Source: Deinococcus sp.
GTDB lineage: Bacteria; Deinococcota; Deinococci; Deinococcales; Deinococcaceae
Assembly: GCF_018260405.1 (NCBI RefSeq)
Contig: NZ_JAGLBG010000053.1
Coordinates: 1 to 17,859 of the forward strand
Length of the DNA: 17,859 nucleotides
Reading direction: 5' to 3'
Shown here: piece by piece, positions 1 through 9,549 of the stretch
Layout: each line of letters starts with the position of its first letter
How positions within the stretch are numbered: position 1 is the stretch's first letter
Notes under the pieces: model-generated
Told to the model about the DNA's origin: nothing
What the model saw: only the letters and a program-made list of their open reading frames with translations
Database searches by the model: none
Position numbers and translations under genes: made by a program

Positions 1-125
1 AGTTGGGACAGATCTTTTGCGTAATGTCCCTACTCTACCCCTTTCCGCTTCGCAAGTCCCCCTGCTGAGCAGTTACATTCTTGGCTCTTTAGCCTGACAG
101 CCTCTTACGTCTGCCCGCTCAGTAT

Positions 126-154
126 AAAAAGGCCACAAACAACGTGGCCCTTTT
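126..154. terminator. Bidirectional intrinsic terminator
   Basis: GGCCAC (131-136) and GTGGCC (144-149) form a perfect 6-bp stem with a 7-nt loop. An A-run lies on the left and a T-run on the right, so the hairpin is followed by a U-tract on either strand. It sits about 30 bases past the stop of the minus-strand transferase and would end that transcript. It could also stop plus-strand transcription entering from the left. Bases 1-125 carry no gene I can support. Confidence 0.75.
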
Positions 155-181
155 ATGCACATTATGCACACTGTTCCAGGG

Positions 182-1309
<1,128 letters not shown>

Positions 1310-1448
1310 AAACTGACGCGATTCTAAAGCCCCGGCGTGAGAACAGGCGTCCACGAAAAGGTGTAGGCCGGAAAAATACCCCTGGCCATAGTCAAAGTTG
1401 CCAAATTACTGGTTATTTCACCATTCACAGGGACTCATTCAGTCGGCG

Positions 1449-1454
1449 TATTCT
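1449..1454 (+). promoter_or_regulatory. Putative -10 box (TATTCT) of the PLD gene
   Basis: TATTCT ends 6 bases before ATG 1461. This is the spacing expected of a leaderless mRNA, and the same TANNNT-to-start arrangement recurs at other genes in the window. No convincing -35 was seen. Confidence 0.45.
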
Positions 1455-1460
1455 TTTCTG

Positions 1461-2999
1461 ATGCCTCCGCTCCGTCTGCTGCTGTCTTGTCTGGCGCTGT
1501 CGCTGGGAGGCGGGGCCACCACAGCCCAGGCACTGAGCCTGCCTGTTCACCTGGGCCTTCCCCTTCCGGCCCATCCCAGCGCGGCCCCTGAGTGCGGCGA
1601 ACCCGCAGACGTGCTCGATCTGGCGGTGTGGCGGGTCTACGCCGCCGACGGACGCCCCGACCTGAGCTGCGGCAACGCTTTCGTGGACTACCAGCGCACG
1701 CCGCGCACCGCCCTGAACCCGGTCAACGCCTTTGACCAAATCGCCGGGCAAATTCGCGCCGCGCACACCGAAGTGCTGCTGACTAACATGGAGTGGCACG
1801 CTGGCCCCGGACGGGCGGGCTGGACTTTCGCGCAGGCGGTCAGCGACCTGTACCGCAAGGTGAGGGCCGACCCCGCCGCCTACCCCCAGGGCATGAGCGT
1901 TCATCTCGCGCTGGGCGGCTTTCCCGACCTGAGCCGGGGCGACGGCGGCACCTTCATTCTGGAAGCGGTGCGCGATCTGCGAGCGCTCGGCGTGCCTATC
2001 AGCGACCCGGCGGTCGGCTGGACCTTCACCGCTACGAACTACAGGTATTTTCCGCACAGTCACGTCAAGATGGTCGTAATAGACGGGCTGGACGTAACGG
2101 CGGCGGGCTTTAACTACACCGACTGGCACCTGACCCGCGCCGAGCCGGGGGGACATGACCTGCACGATGTGGGCCTGCGGATGCGCGGCCCGGTGGCCCA
2201 GGACGGCGTGGCGGTCTTCGACGACCTATGGCGGCACTCCAATCAGGTACGCTGCCCGGTCAATGTGCCCGCCGATCAGGTGTTCAGGCTCTGCACGCTA
2301 GGGCTGCCCGACCCGGTGACTCACCCTGCCGCCGCGCAGCAGGCCCAGCCCGCTGGGACTTCCCGCGCTTACCTGCTCTACCGCCGCCCCGGCTACGACA
2401 TGGCGGATCAGGCCATGCAGTCGCTGATCGCCTCGGCCAGAACCGAGATCGACCTCATGCAGGCCGACTTTAGCCCCGACCTCAACTGTTGGATGGCTTA
2501 CGTCTCGGTGGAAAACTGTGAGCGACCGACCTTCCCGCCATACCTGGCCGCGCTGCTCGACGCGGTGGAACGCGGCGTGAAGGTGCGCGTACTGACCGTG
2601 AATTACGGCTATGGCAAGATTGCCAACCGCAGCGGAATTGCCCTGATGCGCTACGAGGCGCGGCGGCGCGGCCTGAGTGACGACGCCTTTGACGCCCGAT
2701 ATGTCAAGTTCGATATGCACACCAAGGCTATGACCGTGGACCGCCGGACGGTCGAGGTCGGCAGCATGAATTTTCACTTCAGTTCGTGGGGCGGCGCTGG
2801 GCTGAACGAGGCGGTGATCGCCACCAACGACCCGGAAGCGGTGCGGCAGGAACAGGCCGATTTCGGGCGCGTCTGGGCGCAGGAAAGCATACCGGTGCCG
2901 CCCGAGCCGTGGCTGAAGTATGTCCGTAAAGTCGCGCCCGAAGACCTCTGGCCGCCCGCCCCGGCCCCCCGCCAGCTGCCCGACCACCCCTGGCGCTGA
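1461..2999 (+). CDS. Secreted phospholipase D-like protein with two HKD motifs
   Basis: About 512 aa. The start at ATG 1461 gives a clear Sec signal peptide: MPPLR, then a hydrophobic stretch, ending TTAQA. The longer frame from 1398 would bury it. Two HxKxxxxD motifs are intact: H201/K203/D208, followed by GFN, and H420/K422/D427, followed by GSMN. These form the two halves of a PLD-superfamily active site that cleaves or transfers phosphodiesters (phospholipids, or DNA in nuclease members). Several Cys residues lie outside the signal peptide (ECGEP, LSCGN, RCPV, RLCTL, LNCW, ENCER), consistent with disulfides in an exported protein. Substrate is unknown: phospholipase, cardiolipin-synthase-like and nuclease are all possible. 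It is divergent from the glycosyl-1-P transferase and 53 bases upstream of ispH. Confidence 0.85.
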   Translation: MPPLRLLLSCLALSLGGGATTAQALSLPVHLGLPLPAHPSAAPECGEPADVLDLAVWRVYAADGRPDLSCGNAFVDYQRTPRTALNPVNAFDQIAGQIRAAHTEVLLTNMEWHAGPGRAGWTFAQAVSDLYRKVRADPAAYPQGMSVHLALGGFPDLSRGDGGTFILEAVRDLRALGVPISDPAVGWTFTATNYRYFPHSHVKMVVIDGLDVTAAGFNYTDWHLTRAEPGGHDLHDVGLRMRGPVAQDGVAVFDDLWRHSNQVRCPVNVPADQVFRLCTLGLPDPVTHPAAAQQAQPAGTSRAYLLYRRPGYDMADQAMQSLIASARTEIDLMQADFSPDLNCWMAYVSVENCERPTFPPYLAALLDAVERGVKVRVLTVNYGYGKIANRSGIALMRYEARRRGLSDDAFDARYVKFDMHTKAMTVDRRTVEVGSMNFHFSSWGGAGLNEAVIATNDPEAVRQEQADFGRVWAQESIPVPPEPWLKYVRKVAPEDLWPPAPAPRQLPDHPWR

Positions 3000-3039
3000 A
3001 GTCCTGATCTAAAGCCCTTTTGCGGCTCCCTGGCTGAAC

Positions 3040-3045
3040 TACACT
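3040..3045 (+). promoter_or_regulatory. Putative -10 box (TACACT) of ispH
   Basis: TACACT lies 7 bases before ATG 3053, placing a transcription start at or next to the A of the start codon. No Shine-Dalgarno sequence is present, so a leaderless mRNA is the simplest reading. Confidence 0.5.
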
Positions 3046-3052
3046 GTCAGGC

Positions 3053-4048
3053 ATGATCGAGAAGGTGTATCTCGCCAAGCCGCGCGGTTTTTGCGCCGGA
3101 GTGGTCATGGCGATTCAGGCGGTTGAGCGGGCCGCCGCCAGCGAGGCCAAGCCCGTGACGGTGTACCACAGCATCGTACATAACCACACGGTGGTCGAGC
3201 GGCTGGAACAGGGCGGCAACGTGCATTTCGTCGAGGATCTGGACGCTGTCGAGAGCCTGCCGGAAGGCGGCGACACGGTCATTTTCAGCGCCCACGGCAT
3301 CAGCCCGGTAGTGCGCGAACGGGCACGGCAGCTGGGACTGGCGACCATCGACGCGACCTGCCCACTGGTGACCAAAGTGCATACCGAGGCCAAAAAATAT
3401 GCACGGGAGGGCTTCACTATCCTGCTCATCGGTGACAGCGCCCAGCATCAGGAAGTGATCGGCACACGCGGCGAGGCCCCCGAAAACACGATTCTGGTCG
3501 GCGTGCTGGGCAAGTCGGGGACAGGTCTGAACGACCCCCATACCGTCGAGGTGCCCGACGCTGGCAAACTGGTGGTGCTGACCCAGACGACCCTCAGCGT
3601 GGACGACACGCGCCGCACCATCGAGATTCTCAAGGCACGGTTTCCGGCGCTGATCATCCCGCCCAGCGAAGATCTGTGTTACGCGACCAAGAACCGCCAG
3701 GACGCCGTGAAGAGCATCGCGCCGCACGTGGACGCCTTTTTGGTTATCACCAGCACCCACAGCAGCAACGGCATGCGCCTGTTGGAACTCGCCGCTGAGA
3801 CGTGTGGCCGGGCGCATCGTCTGGAAACCGCCGCTGACCTGGGCAGCCTCGACCTAAGCGGCGTGCAGAACGTGGGCATCACCAGCGCCGCGAGCACCCC
3901 CGACGATCTGGTGCAGGAGGTCGTGGCCTCTTTGCGGACAGTGAATCCGGCGCTGGAAGTGGTCGAGGAAGGCGAGTGGGAGAACATCGAGTTCCGCGAA
4001 CCGAAGAAGATTCTACCCACGCAAGAACTGCCGCGCACGATGCAGTAA
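3053..4048 (+). CDS. ispH: 4-hydroxy-3-methylbut-2-enyl diphosphate reductase IspH
   Basis: 331 aa, the usual length for IspH. This is the last enzyme of the MEP isoprenoid pathway. It reduces HMBPP to IPP and DMAPP with a [4Fe-4S] cluster in the cytosol. The three cluster cysteines are present: C14 in GFCAGV, C103 in DATCPLV and C209 in DLCYATKNRQ. The substrate-binding His residues appear in YHSIVHNHTV and SAHGISP. The TQTTLSVDDT segment and a serine/asparagine loop (THSSNGMRL) also fit the family. The start lacks a Shine-Dalgarno but has a TACACT box 7 bases upstream. IPP/DMAPP feed the polyprenyl carrier used by WecA-type enzymes, so proximity to the transferase may be meaningful, but the genes are not co-directional. 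Confidence 0.96.
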   Translation: MIEKVYLAKPRGFCAGVVMAIQAVERAAASEAKPVTVYHSIVHNHTVVERLEQGGNVHFVEDLDAVESLPEGGDTVIFSAHGISPVVRERARQLGLATIDATCPLVTKVHTEAKKYAREGFTILLIGDSAQHQEVIGTRGEAPENTILVGVLGKSGTGLNDPHTVEVPDAGKLVVLTQTTLSVDDTRRTIEILKARFPALIIPPSEDLCYATKNRQDAVKSIAPHVDAFLVITSTHSSNGMRLLELAAETCGRAHRLETAADLGSLDLSGVQNVGITSAASTPDDLVQEVVASLRTVNPALEVVEEGEWENIEFREPKKILPTQELPRTMQ

Positions 4049-4096
4049 TACGATGCAGGAATACGGACTGCCGCCATCAACTGAGCGCGTTATCAA

Positions 4097-4236
4097 GACT
4101 ACTAAGTACACTGCGTTTATCTTGTAGATAAACCGCGCGGAGCGCGTAGCAGAAGAAAGTGCGTTGGAGCGGGAATGGAGAGGTTCCGGCGCTTTCCCGG
4201 AATCTCGCAATGTTAGCTTCAACGTACTTAGTCGTC
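4097..4236. repeat. Palindromic element with nested inverted repeats
   Basis: Four inverted pairs are nested in about 140 bp. The outer arms are GACTACTAAGTAC (4097-4109) and GTACTTAGTCGTC (4224-4236), 12 of 13 complementary. GTTTATC/GATAAAC (4115-4121, 4127-4133) is a perfect 7-bp hairpin with a TTGTA loop. GTGCGTTGGAGC (4160-4171) pairs with GCTTCAACGTAC (4216-4227) at 10 of 12 positions. GAGGTTCCGG/CCGGAATCTC (4180-4189, 4197-4206) pairs at 9 of 10. The right arm overlaps the stop codon of the MBL gene. No reading frame is convincing. It may be a MITE-like small repeat, a structured RNA, or a shared 3' structure for the two convergent genes. Confidence 0.6.
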
Positions 4237-4887
4237 GCGCTCAGCCCGCGCCCTGATCTGATCCGGGGTCAGGGGCGTGCCGTGGCCCGGCAGCACCAGC
4301 GACAGCTCTAGCTGGGTCATCTGTTTAAGGGTTTGCAGGGCCACGGCGTGATCCGAGTTATACGCCTCGCGGGGCAGATTTGCGCCCGCCAAGCCTCCAA
4401 TGACCGCGTCGGCAGCAAGCAAAACGCCGTCTCTGAGCAGCCCCACCTGACCGCCGGTGTGCCCCGGCAGATGAATGACCTGCCAGCCCAGCAGGTCCGT
4501 TTCCGGCAGGGCCGCCTGCAACCCCCAGGCAGGCACTTTCGGCTGCATCCTGGACATCGGCGCCCCCATCCAGGGCTGGCCTGCCGGATAGGGCAGGTTG
4601 TGATCCCGCCCGCTTAACCGGTCATGCTCCAGCGGGTGCGCCAGCACGGGGTAACCGAGGCGGGCGGCCACGAAAGCGTTGCCCGCGTGGTCAAGGTGGC
4701 CGTGAGTGACCAGAACCGCGTCGGGGTCAAAGGCCGACAGCAGCCGAGCAAAAGCCGGAGCGTGGTTGATGGTGCCGGTATCGACCAGTAGACGACCCTG
4801 GGGCGTGCGCAGCAGATAGACATTGGCGTACAGCGGAATGGAGGCTACTCCAGAACGCACTAGACGCAGACGGGAAGCGACGGTCAT
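4228..4887 (-). CDS. Metallo-beta-lactamase-fold hydrolase
   Basis: 219 aa. The MBL metal-binding set is complete: THGHLDH (H62, H64, D66, H67), LPGHTGG (H143), LAADAVIG (D160) and LPGHGTP (H202). These proteins bind two metal ions and hydrolyse thioesters, lactones, phosphodiesters and related bonds. The layout resembles glyoxalase-II-like or general MBL hydrolases, but substrate cannot be assigned. No signal peptide is seen, so it is cytoplasmic. ATG 4887 is supported by an AAAGGA Shine-Dalgarno 5 bases upstream, unlike the many leaderless-type starts nearby. It lies 158 bases downstream of guaA with no clear terminator between them. It is convergent with ispH. Confidence 0.88.
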   Translation of the reverse strand: MTVASRLRLVRSGVASIPLYANVYLLRTPQGRLLVDTGTINHAPAFARLLSAFDPDAVLVTHGHLDHAGNAFVAARLGYPVLAHPLEHDRLSGRDHNLPYPAGQPWMGAPMSRMQPKVPAWGLQAALPETDLLGWQVIHLPGHTGGQVGLLRDGVLLAADAVIGGLAGANLPREAYNSDHAVALQTLKQMTQLELSLVLPGHGTPLTPDQIRARAERDD

Positions 4888-4899
4888 TCAGATCCTTTT

Positions 4900-4927
4900 A
4901 GAGCATTTTGCAAAAGGGTGGTGCTCT
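4900..4927 (-). promoter_or_regulatory. Possible leader hairpin before the MBL gene
   Basis: On the minus strand AGAGCA and TGCTCT (4927-4922 and 4905-4900) form a 6-bp stem that encloses the palindrome TTTTGCAAAA. The stem ends just before the Shine-Dalgarno of the MBL hydrolase, so folding could affect ribosome access. AGAGCAG/CTGCTCT copies recur at 4967-4973 and 5035-5041. Function is inference. Confidence 0.3.
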
Positions 4928-5045
4928 TTTGACCCTCTTTTTGCCGAGTGGAACGAGTGAATAAAGAGAGCAGGACATAGAATGAAAATGAAGGGGGCAG
5001 CGGTGTTGTTCCGACGTGTCCATACTTCACAGAACTGCTCTAACT

Positions 5046-6581
5046 TCACTCCCACTCAATCGTTGCGGGGGGCTTGCCGGTGATGTCGTACACCACGCGG
5101 TTGATCTCGTGAACCTGATTCACAATGCGGTTGCTCATGGTTGCCAGAAATTCGTAGGGCAGCCGCGCCCACTCTGCCGTCATAAAGTCGTCGGTGGTCA
5201 CGGCCCGCAGCGCCGCCGTGTAGCTGTAGGTGCGCTCATCGCCCATCACACCCACGCTCTGAATGGGCGTCAGCACCGCCAGTGCCTGCGAACAGCCGTC
5301 GTACAGCCCAAATTCGCGCAGCCCGCTGATAAAGATGTCGTCTACCCGCTTCAAGATGTCCAGCTTCTCCTCGGTAATCTCGCCCAAAATACGGATAGCG
5401 AGGCCAGGGCCGGGGAATGGGTGGCGCATGCGAATGTGGTCGGGGAGGCCCAGCAGGCGGGCAATCTCGCGCACCTCGTCCTTGAACAGCGTGCGGAAGG
5501 GTTCTACCAGCTTAAAGCCCAGGTCTTCTGGCAGGCCACCCACGTTGTGATGGCTCTTGATATTGGCCGCGCCGGACTTGTCACCGTGCAGCCCCCCCGC
5601 CGACTCAATCACGTCTGGATACAGCGTGCCCTGCGCCAGAAACTCGAAGTCTCCCAGCTTGGCCGTCTCGCGTTCAAACGCCCGGATAAACTCGCGGCCA
5701 ATAATCTTACGCTTCTGCTCCGGGTCGCTGACGCCTTTGAGTTCACCCAGAAACTCAGCTTTAGCGTCCACCGTCACCAGATTGACCCCCAGCGGTTTCA
5801 GGGCCGCTTCCACCTGTTCGCGCTCGCCCAGGCGCAGCAGGCCGTGGTCAATGAACACGGCGGTCAGGCGCTCGCCCACCGCCTTTGCCAGCAGCAGCGC
5901 CAGCGTGGAACTGTCTACCCCGCCCGAGATGCCCAGCAGTACCTTACCGCTCTCGCCCACCTGCTTTTGCACGTCCGCAATCAGTTCCTCGACGATGTGC
6001 TCGGCGTTCCAGTCGCGGGCCACGCCGCAGATATCCAGAAAGTTCGCCAGCAATTGCCCGCCTTTGGGCGTATGGACGACCTCGGGGTGAAACTGCACGC
6101 CGTAGCGCCGGGTGGCGCTGTTCTCAATGGCGGTGACGGGCGTGTCTTCCGTGGCCGCCACCACCTCGTAGCCCTGGGGCAGTCTGGTAACACTGTCGCT
6201 GTGGCTCATCCAGGCGACGAATTCGCCCTGAATCCCGGCGAACAGTTGACCGCCGTAACGGGTCAGGTCGGCCTTGCCGTACTCGCGCTTACCCGCCCGT
6301 TTCACGTCGCCGCCTGCCTCGTGGGCCAGAAACTGCATCCCGTAGCACACGCCCAGAATCGGGAGATTCAAATCCAGCACGCCGGGGGCGGGTTTGGGGG
6401 CATGTTCGTCGTACACGCTGCTGGGGCCACCCGAAAGCACGAGTCCCTGTGGGTTTTCCTGCGCGATGCGCTCCAGGCTGGCACTGCCGGGCAAAATGAC
6501 GCTGTACGCGCCCAGTTCACGAAACCGCCGGGCGATCAGCCGGGTAAATTGACTGCCGAAATCGAGGATGACAACGCTCAC
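5046..6581 (-). CDS. guaA: GMP synthase (glutamine-hydrolysing) GuaA
   Basis: 511 aa with a GTG start at 6581, giving the N-terminus VSVVILDFGSQF at the usual family position. The frame is open 20 codons further upstream, but that part lacks homology. The class I glutaminase domain (about 1-190) has GVCYGMQ with nucleophile C79 and the QFHPEV pair H165/E167. The ATP-pyrophosphatase domain has the PP-loop SGGVDSS (219-225). The protein ends with the dimerisation-domain signature PPATIEWE. The enzyme converts XMP to GMP using ATP and glutamine. It starts 40 bases after the shikimate-dehydrogenase-like gene on the same strand and is probably co-transcribed with it. I saw no purine riboswitch ahead of it. 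Confidence 0.97.
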   Translation of the reverse strand: MSVVILDFGSQFTRLIARRFRELGAYSVILPGSASLERIAQENPQGLVLSGGPSSVYDEHAPKPAPGVLDLNLPILGVCYGMQFLAHEAGGDVKRAGKREYGKADLTRYGGQLFAGIQGEFVAWMSHSDSVTRLPQGYEVVAATEDTPVTAIENSATRRYGVQFHPEVVHTPKGGQLLANFLDICGVARDWNAEHIVEELIADVQKQVGESGKVLLGISGGVDSSTLALLLAKAVGERLTAVFIDHGLLRLGEREQVEAALKPLGVNLVTVDAKAEFLGELKGVSDPEQKRKIIGREFIRAFERETAKLGDFEFLAQGTLYPDVIESAGGLHGDKSGAANIKSHHNVGGLPEDLGFKLVEPFRTLFKDEVREIARLLGLPDHIRMRHPFPGPGLAIRILGEITEEKLDILKRVDDIFISGLREFGLYDGCSQALAVLTPIQSVGVMGDERTYSYTAALRAVTTDDFMTAEWARLPYEFLATMSNRIVNQVHEINRVVYDITGKPPATIEWE

Positions 6582-6621
6582 GGTTCCAATTGTCTCACGT
6601 CCAGGGGTAAAAAGGAGCCGC

Positions 6622-7395
6622 TTACTTGGCCGCCGTACCACGCGCCGCTGCCGCCAGTGGCCTCAATTGCTCAGGCGCGAAACGCTGACCCGTGGCGTGC
6701 AGCAGCTGACGCGCCAGGTGAAACAGTTGCAGTTCGGCCAGATCGAGTAGCGTGCCGCTGACCGCGCTACGGCTCACACGGCCAGTCAGGTCAAGCAGCG
6801 TGTGGTACGGCTCCAGCAGGCCCGTGGGCAGGTCGCCCGTCGCCAGCACCACCAAATCCGAACGGCTGACCAACGCCTTGACCGAAGCGTCACGGCGACT
6901 CATGGGAAAGATACGCAGCCCCGTGGGCAGGTCACGAATGGCTTTTTCGGCCTCGGGCGCGGAGTCGGCCACCAGGCCAATGTCGCTGAAGCCCAGCCGC
7001 GCCAGCGGAGCCGCCAGCGCCAGGTCTGCCGCCGTGTTGCCCAGTACCGCCAAACTGGCCCCCCGCGCCGAGTACCCGCTAGCCTCGATCATGTCGCTTA
7101 GGGCGTCAGCATAGGCAAAGGTACCGGACGCGCCTGCGGCCCCATGAAACGCCACGGCGTCGATACGCCCCACCCGCCGCGCCTCGGGGTCGGCCTGCGC
7201 GGCCCCCAGCCACTGGCCCTGCTGCCCCGGCGCAACCAGCGCTCCGGCAAAACGCAGGGTCTGGCACGCCTGGGCCACCTCCTTCGGGTGCTCGGTGGGC
7301 ACGTCCAGCGCTGGGATCCCCAACTCACGCAGGGCGCGGCCTACTTCAGTGGGGTAACCAACCAGGGCAACAGGGGCATCGGCAGGGGTAAACAT
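6622..7395 (-). CDS. Degenerate shikimate dehydrogenase (AroE)-like Rossmann protein
   Basis: 257 aa. The pattern follows AroE: an N-terminal alpha/beta substrate domain, a linker like the family's NT-D region (IDAVAFHG...FAYADALSDM), and a Rossmann domain starting ASLAVLGNTAADLALAAPLARLG. Key positions differ. The catalytic Lys of NVTxPxK aligns with Q58 in GALVAPGQQG. The VNT Asn aligns with D79. The GxGGA nucleotide loop reads GNTAAD. The shikimate-binding residues thus look lost, although an Asp near 97 may survive. It may be a non-catalytic paralogue or act on another substrate. Start ATG 7395 fits the fold; the frame is open further upstream with no similarity. A TACACT box lies 9 bases before the start. 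It is followed closely by guaA. Confidence 0.6.
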   Translation of the reverse strand: MFTPADAPVALVGYPTEVGRALRELGIPALDVPTEHPKEVAQACQTLRFAGALVAPGQQGQWLGAAQADPEARRVGRIDAVAFHGAAGASGTFAYADALSDMIEASGYSARGASLAVLGNTAADLALAAPLARLGFSDIGLVADSAPEAEKAIRDLPTGLRIFPMSRRDASVKALVSRSDLVVLATGDLPTGLLEPYHTLLDLTGRVSRSAVSGTLLDLAELQLFHLARQLLHATGQRFAPEQLRPLAAAARGTAAK

Positions 7396-7404
7396 GCAGG
7401 GGCC

Positions 7405-7410
7405 AGTGTA
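7405..7410 (-). promoter_or_regulatory. Putative -10 box (TACACT) of the AroE-like gene
   Basis: On the minus strand TACACT ends 9 bases before ATG 7395, leaving a leader of at most a few bases. A 9-bp direct repeat (CAGAGAGGT at 7460-7468 and 7475-7483 on the plus strand) lies further upstream. Confidence 0.4.
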
Positions 7411-7501
7411 GAGCATCAACCTCGGGCCGACGAACCAGCACCCGGCGAGGGGTGAAGGCCAGAGAGGTGCAGCCCAGAGAGGTTGACACGGTGACTGCCC
7501 C

Positions 7502-8341
<840 letters not shown>

Positions 8342-8411
8342 GACACGTCGCCCGCGCCTTTTAAGGGCAGCTTCGGAGCCGTTGCGTTCACGCCGACCTG
8401 CTCACTTGCCC

Positions 8412-9419
8412 TCAAACCAGCACCCGCGCCAAGGCCTCGACGACCTGCGGATCCAGACTCAGGCCACTCTCGGCCTGCACCTGTTCCAGATTTCCCGAGT
8501 GGGCGTAGGCGTTGGCGACGGCCACGATGCGCGAAGCGAACGGAATATCCTCGCCCGCCAGCTTGTCGGGTTCCCCCTGGCCGTCCCAGCGCTCATGATG
8601 GTGGCGAATGGCTTTTCTGGCCTCAGACAAATAGGGCACCGCGTGCAGAAAGTTGGCCCCGATCAGGGCGTGCTCCGCTTCACCGTGAACCTTGCCCAGG
8701 TCGTGCATGGTGGCGGCAAACCACAGAGTCTCAAGGTCGCGCCCGGTCAGCCCGAGGTCACGCCCGAGCTTAAGACTCAGCTCCGTGACCTGCTGCGCGT
8801 GCCCCAGCGAATCGAAGTTCTGACTTTCCACCGCCTCGACCACCGCCGCCGTGATGTGCCGCGCGGTCTGCTGCCAGTCGTCGCGGGCTTCCATGGCCCC
8901 CACCAGCGGGCCTATGGCCGCCGCGAAGCGGGCCACATCTTCTTGCTGCCCCGGAGAGATTCCCCCCGGCCCGAAGCAGTCGAGCACCAGCGCCCCCACG
9001 CCCCGGCCCCGGTCTATGACCGGCACCACCAGCGACAGCGGAACCTCACGCATTCCGGCGGCGTCAAGCTGTTTTTGCAGCTCCGAAGAATTGGACTCGT
9101 ACAGCTCGCTACTGCCATCGGACAGCAGGCGGGGCCGCATGGCTGCCCACGGGCCGCTGAGGTTCAGTCCGATCAAACTGCGCGGGTAGTCCAGCACCGC
9201 CGCCACCCGGTCTTGGCCCCGGCGAATCACAGCGAAGCCCTTAACCTGTGGCCCCAGCAGTCGGGCCGCGTAAACCAGGGCATTTTCCAGCACCCCTTCC
9301 ACCGAGGGCCGCGCCAGCAGCTCCCCGAGCACCTGCACCACATCCAGCCCAGAAACCGCCGAACCCCCCATTTCGGTGGGCGAAGTCGGCGGGTTATTCT
9401 GGCGGGAACGTCGGAACAC
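8412..9419 (-). CDS. GAF domain plus degenerate HD-GYP domain protein
   Basis: 335 aa from a GTG start. Residues about 25-180 look like a GAF sensor domain. Residues about 205-310 are HD-GYP-like: H207 (LGHAQQ), H239/D240 (MHDLGKV), H250, HHHERWDGQGEP (273-284) and LAGEDIPFASRIVAVA. HD-GYP proteins normally hydrolyse cyclic di-GMP with two or three metals. Three deviations are visible. The GYP signature reads GEP. The conserved last Asp (VAD) is N303. The segment between HDLGK and H250 is about 25 residues shorter than usual. It may be a binding or sensing protein rather than a phosphodiesterase. There is no transmembrane segment. A TATACT box lies 9 bases before the start. It heads the minus-strand run leading to guaA. 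Confidence 0.85.
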   Translation of the reverse strand: MFRRSRQNNPPTSPTEMGGSAVSGLDVVQVLGELLARPSVEGVLENALVYAARLLGPQVKGFAVIRRGQDRVAAVLDYPRSLIGLNLSGPWAAMRPRLLSDGSSELYESNSSELQKQLDAAGMREVPLSLVVPVIDRGRGVGALVLDCFGPGGISPGQQEDVARFAAAIGPLVGAMEARDDWQQTARHITAAVVEAVESQNFDSLGHAQQVTELSLKLGRDLGLTGRDLETLWFAATMHDLGKVHGEAEHALIGANFLHAVPYLSEARKAIRHHHERWDGQGEPDKLAGEDIPFASRIVAVANAYAHSGNLEQVQAESGLSLDPQVVEALARVLV

Positions 9420-9428
9420 AATAGACTA

Positions 9429-9434
9429 AGTATA
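9429..9434 (-). promoter_or_regulatory. Putative -10 box (TATACT) of the GAF/HD-GYP-like gene
   Basis: On the minus strand TATACT ends 9 bases before GTG 9419. It matches the extended pattern of near-leaderless starts in this window. No -35 was recognised. Confidence 0.45.
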
Positions 9435-9549
9435 GCTAGCCTGTCAGACCATAGCCCCACACCCGAAACGGGTCACCAGGAAGTGGCTGTAGGCTTTACG
9501 CAGCCCTTAGAGCCTGTGCCGAAGTCTCCGAGCGGCATTCTCTATTCTA

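Noticed and set aside
1398..1460. Upstream start for the PLD protein
   Set aside because: It would place 21 residues before a standard signal peptide; ATG 1461 also has a well-placed -10 box.
1461..1520. Lipobox-like LLSC in the PLD signal peptide
   Set aside because: The Cys is at residue 10, leaving too short a hydrophobic segment for a lipoprotein signal; the later AQA site fits a normal Sec signal.
6582..6641. Longer GuaA start at 6641
   Set aside because: The extra 20 residues are basic and unlike any GuaA N-terminus; the GTG at 6581 gives the canonical VVILDFGSQ start.
5016..6761. 581-codon open frame on the plus strand opposite guaA
   Set aside because: It is antisense to guaA, a complete and clearly recognisable gene. 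The translation has no family features and reflects GC-rich codon bias.
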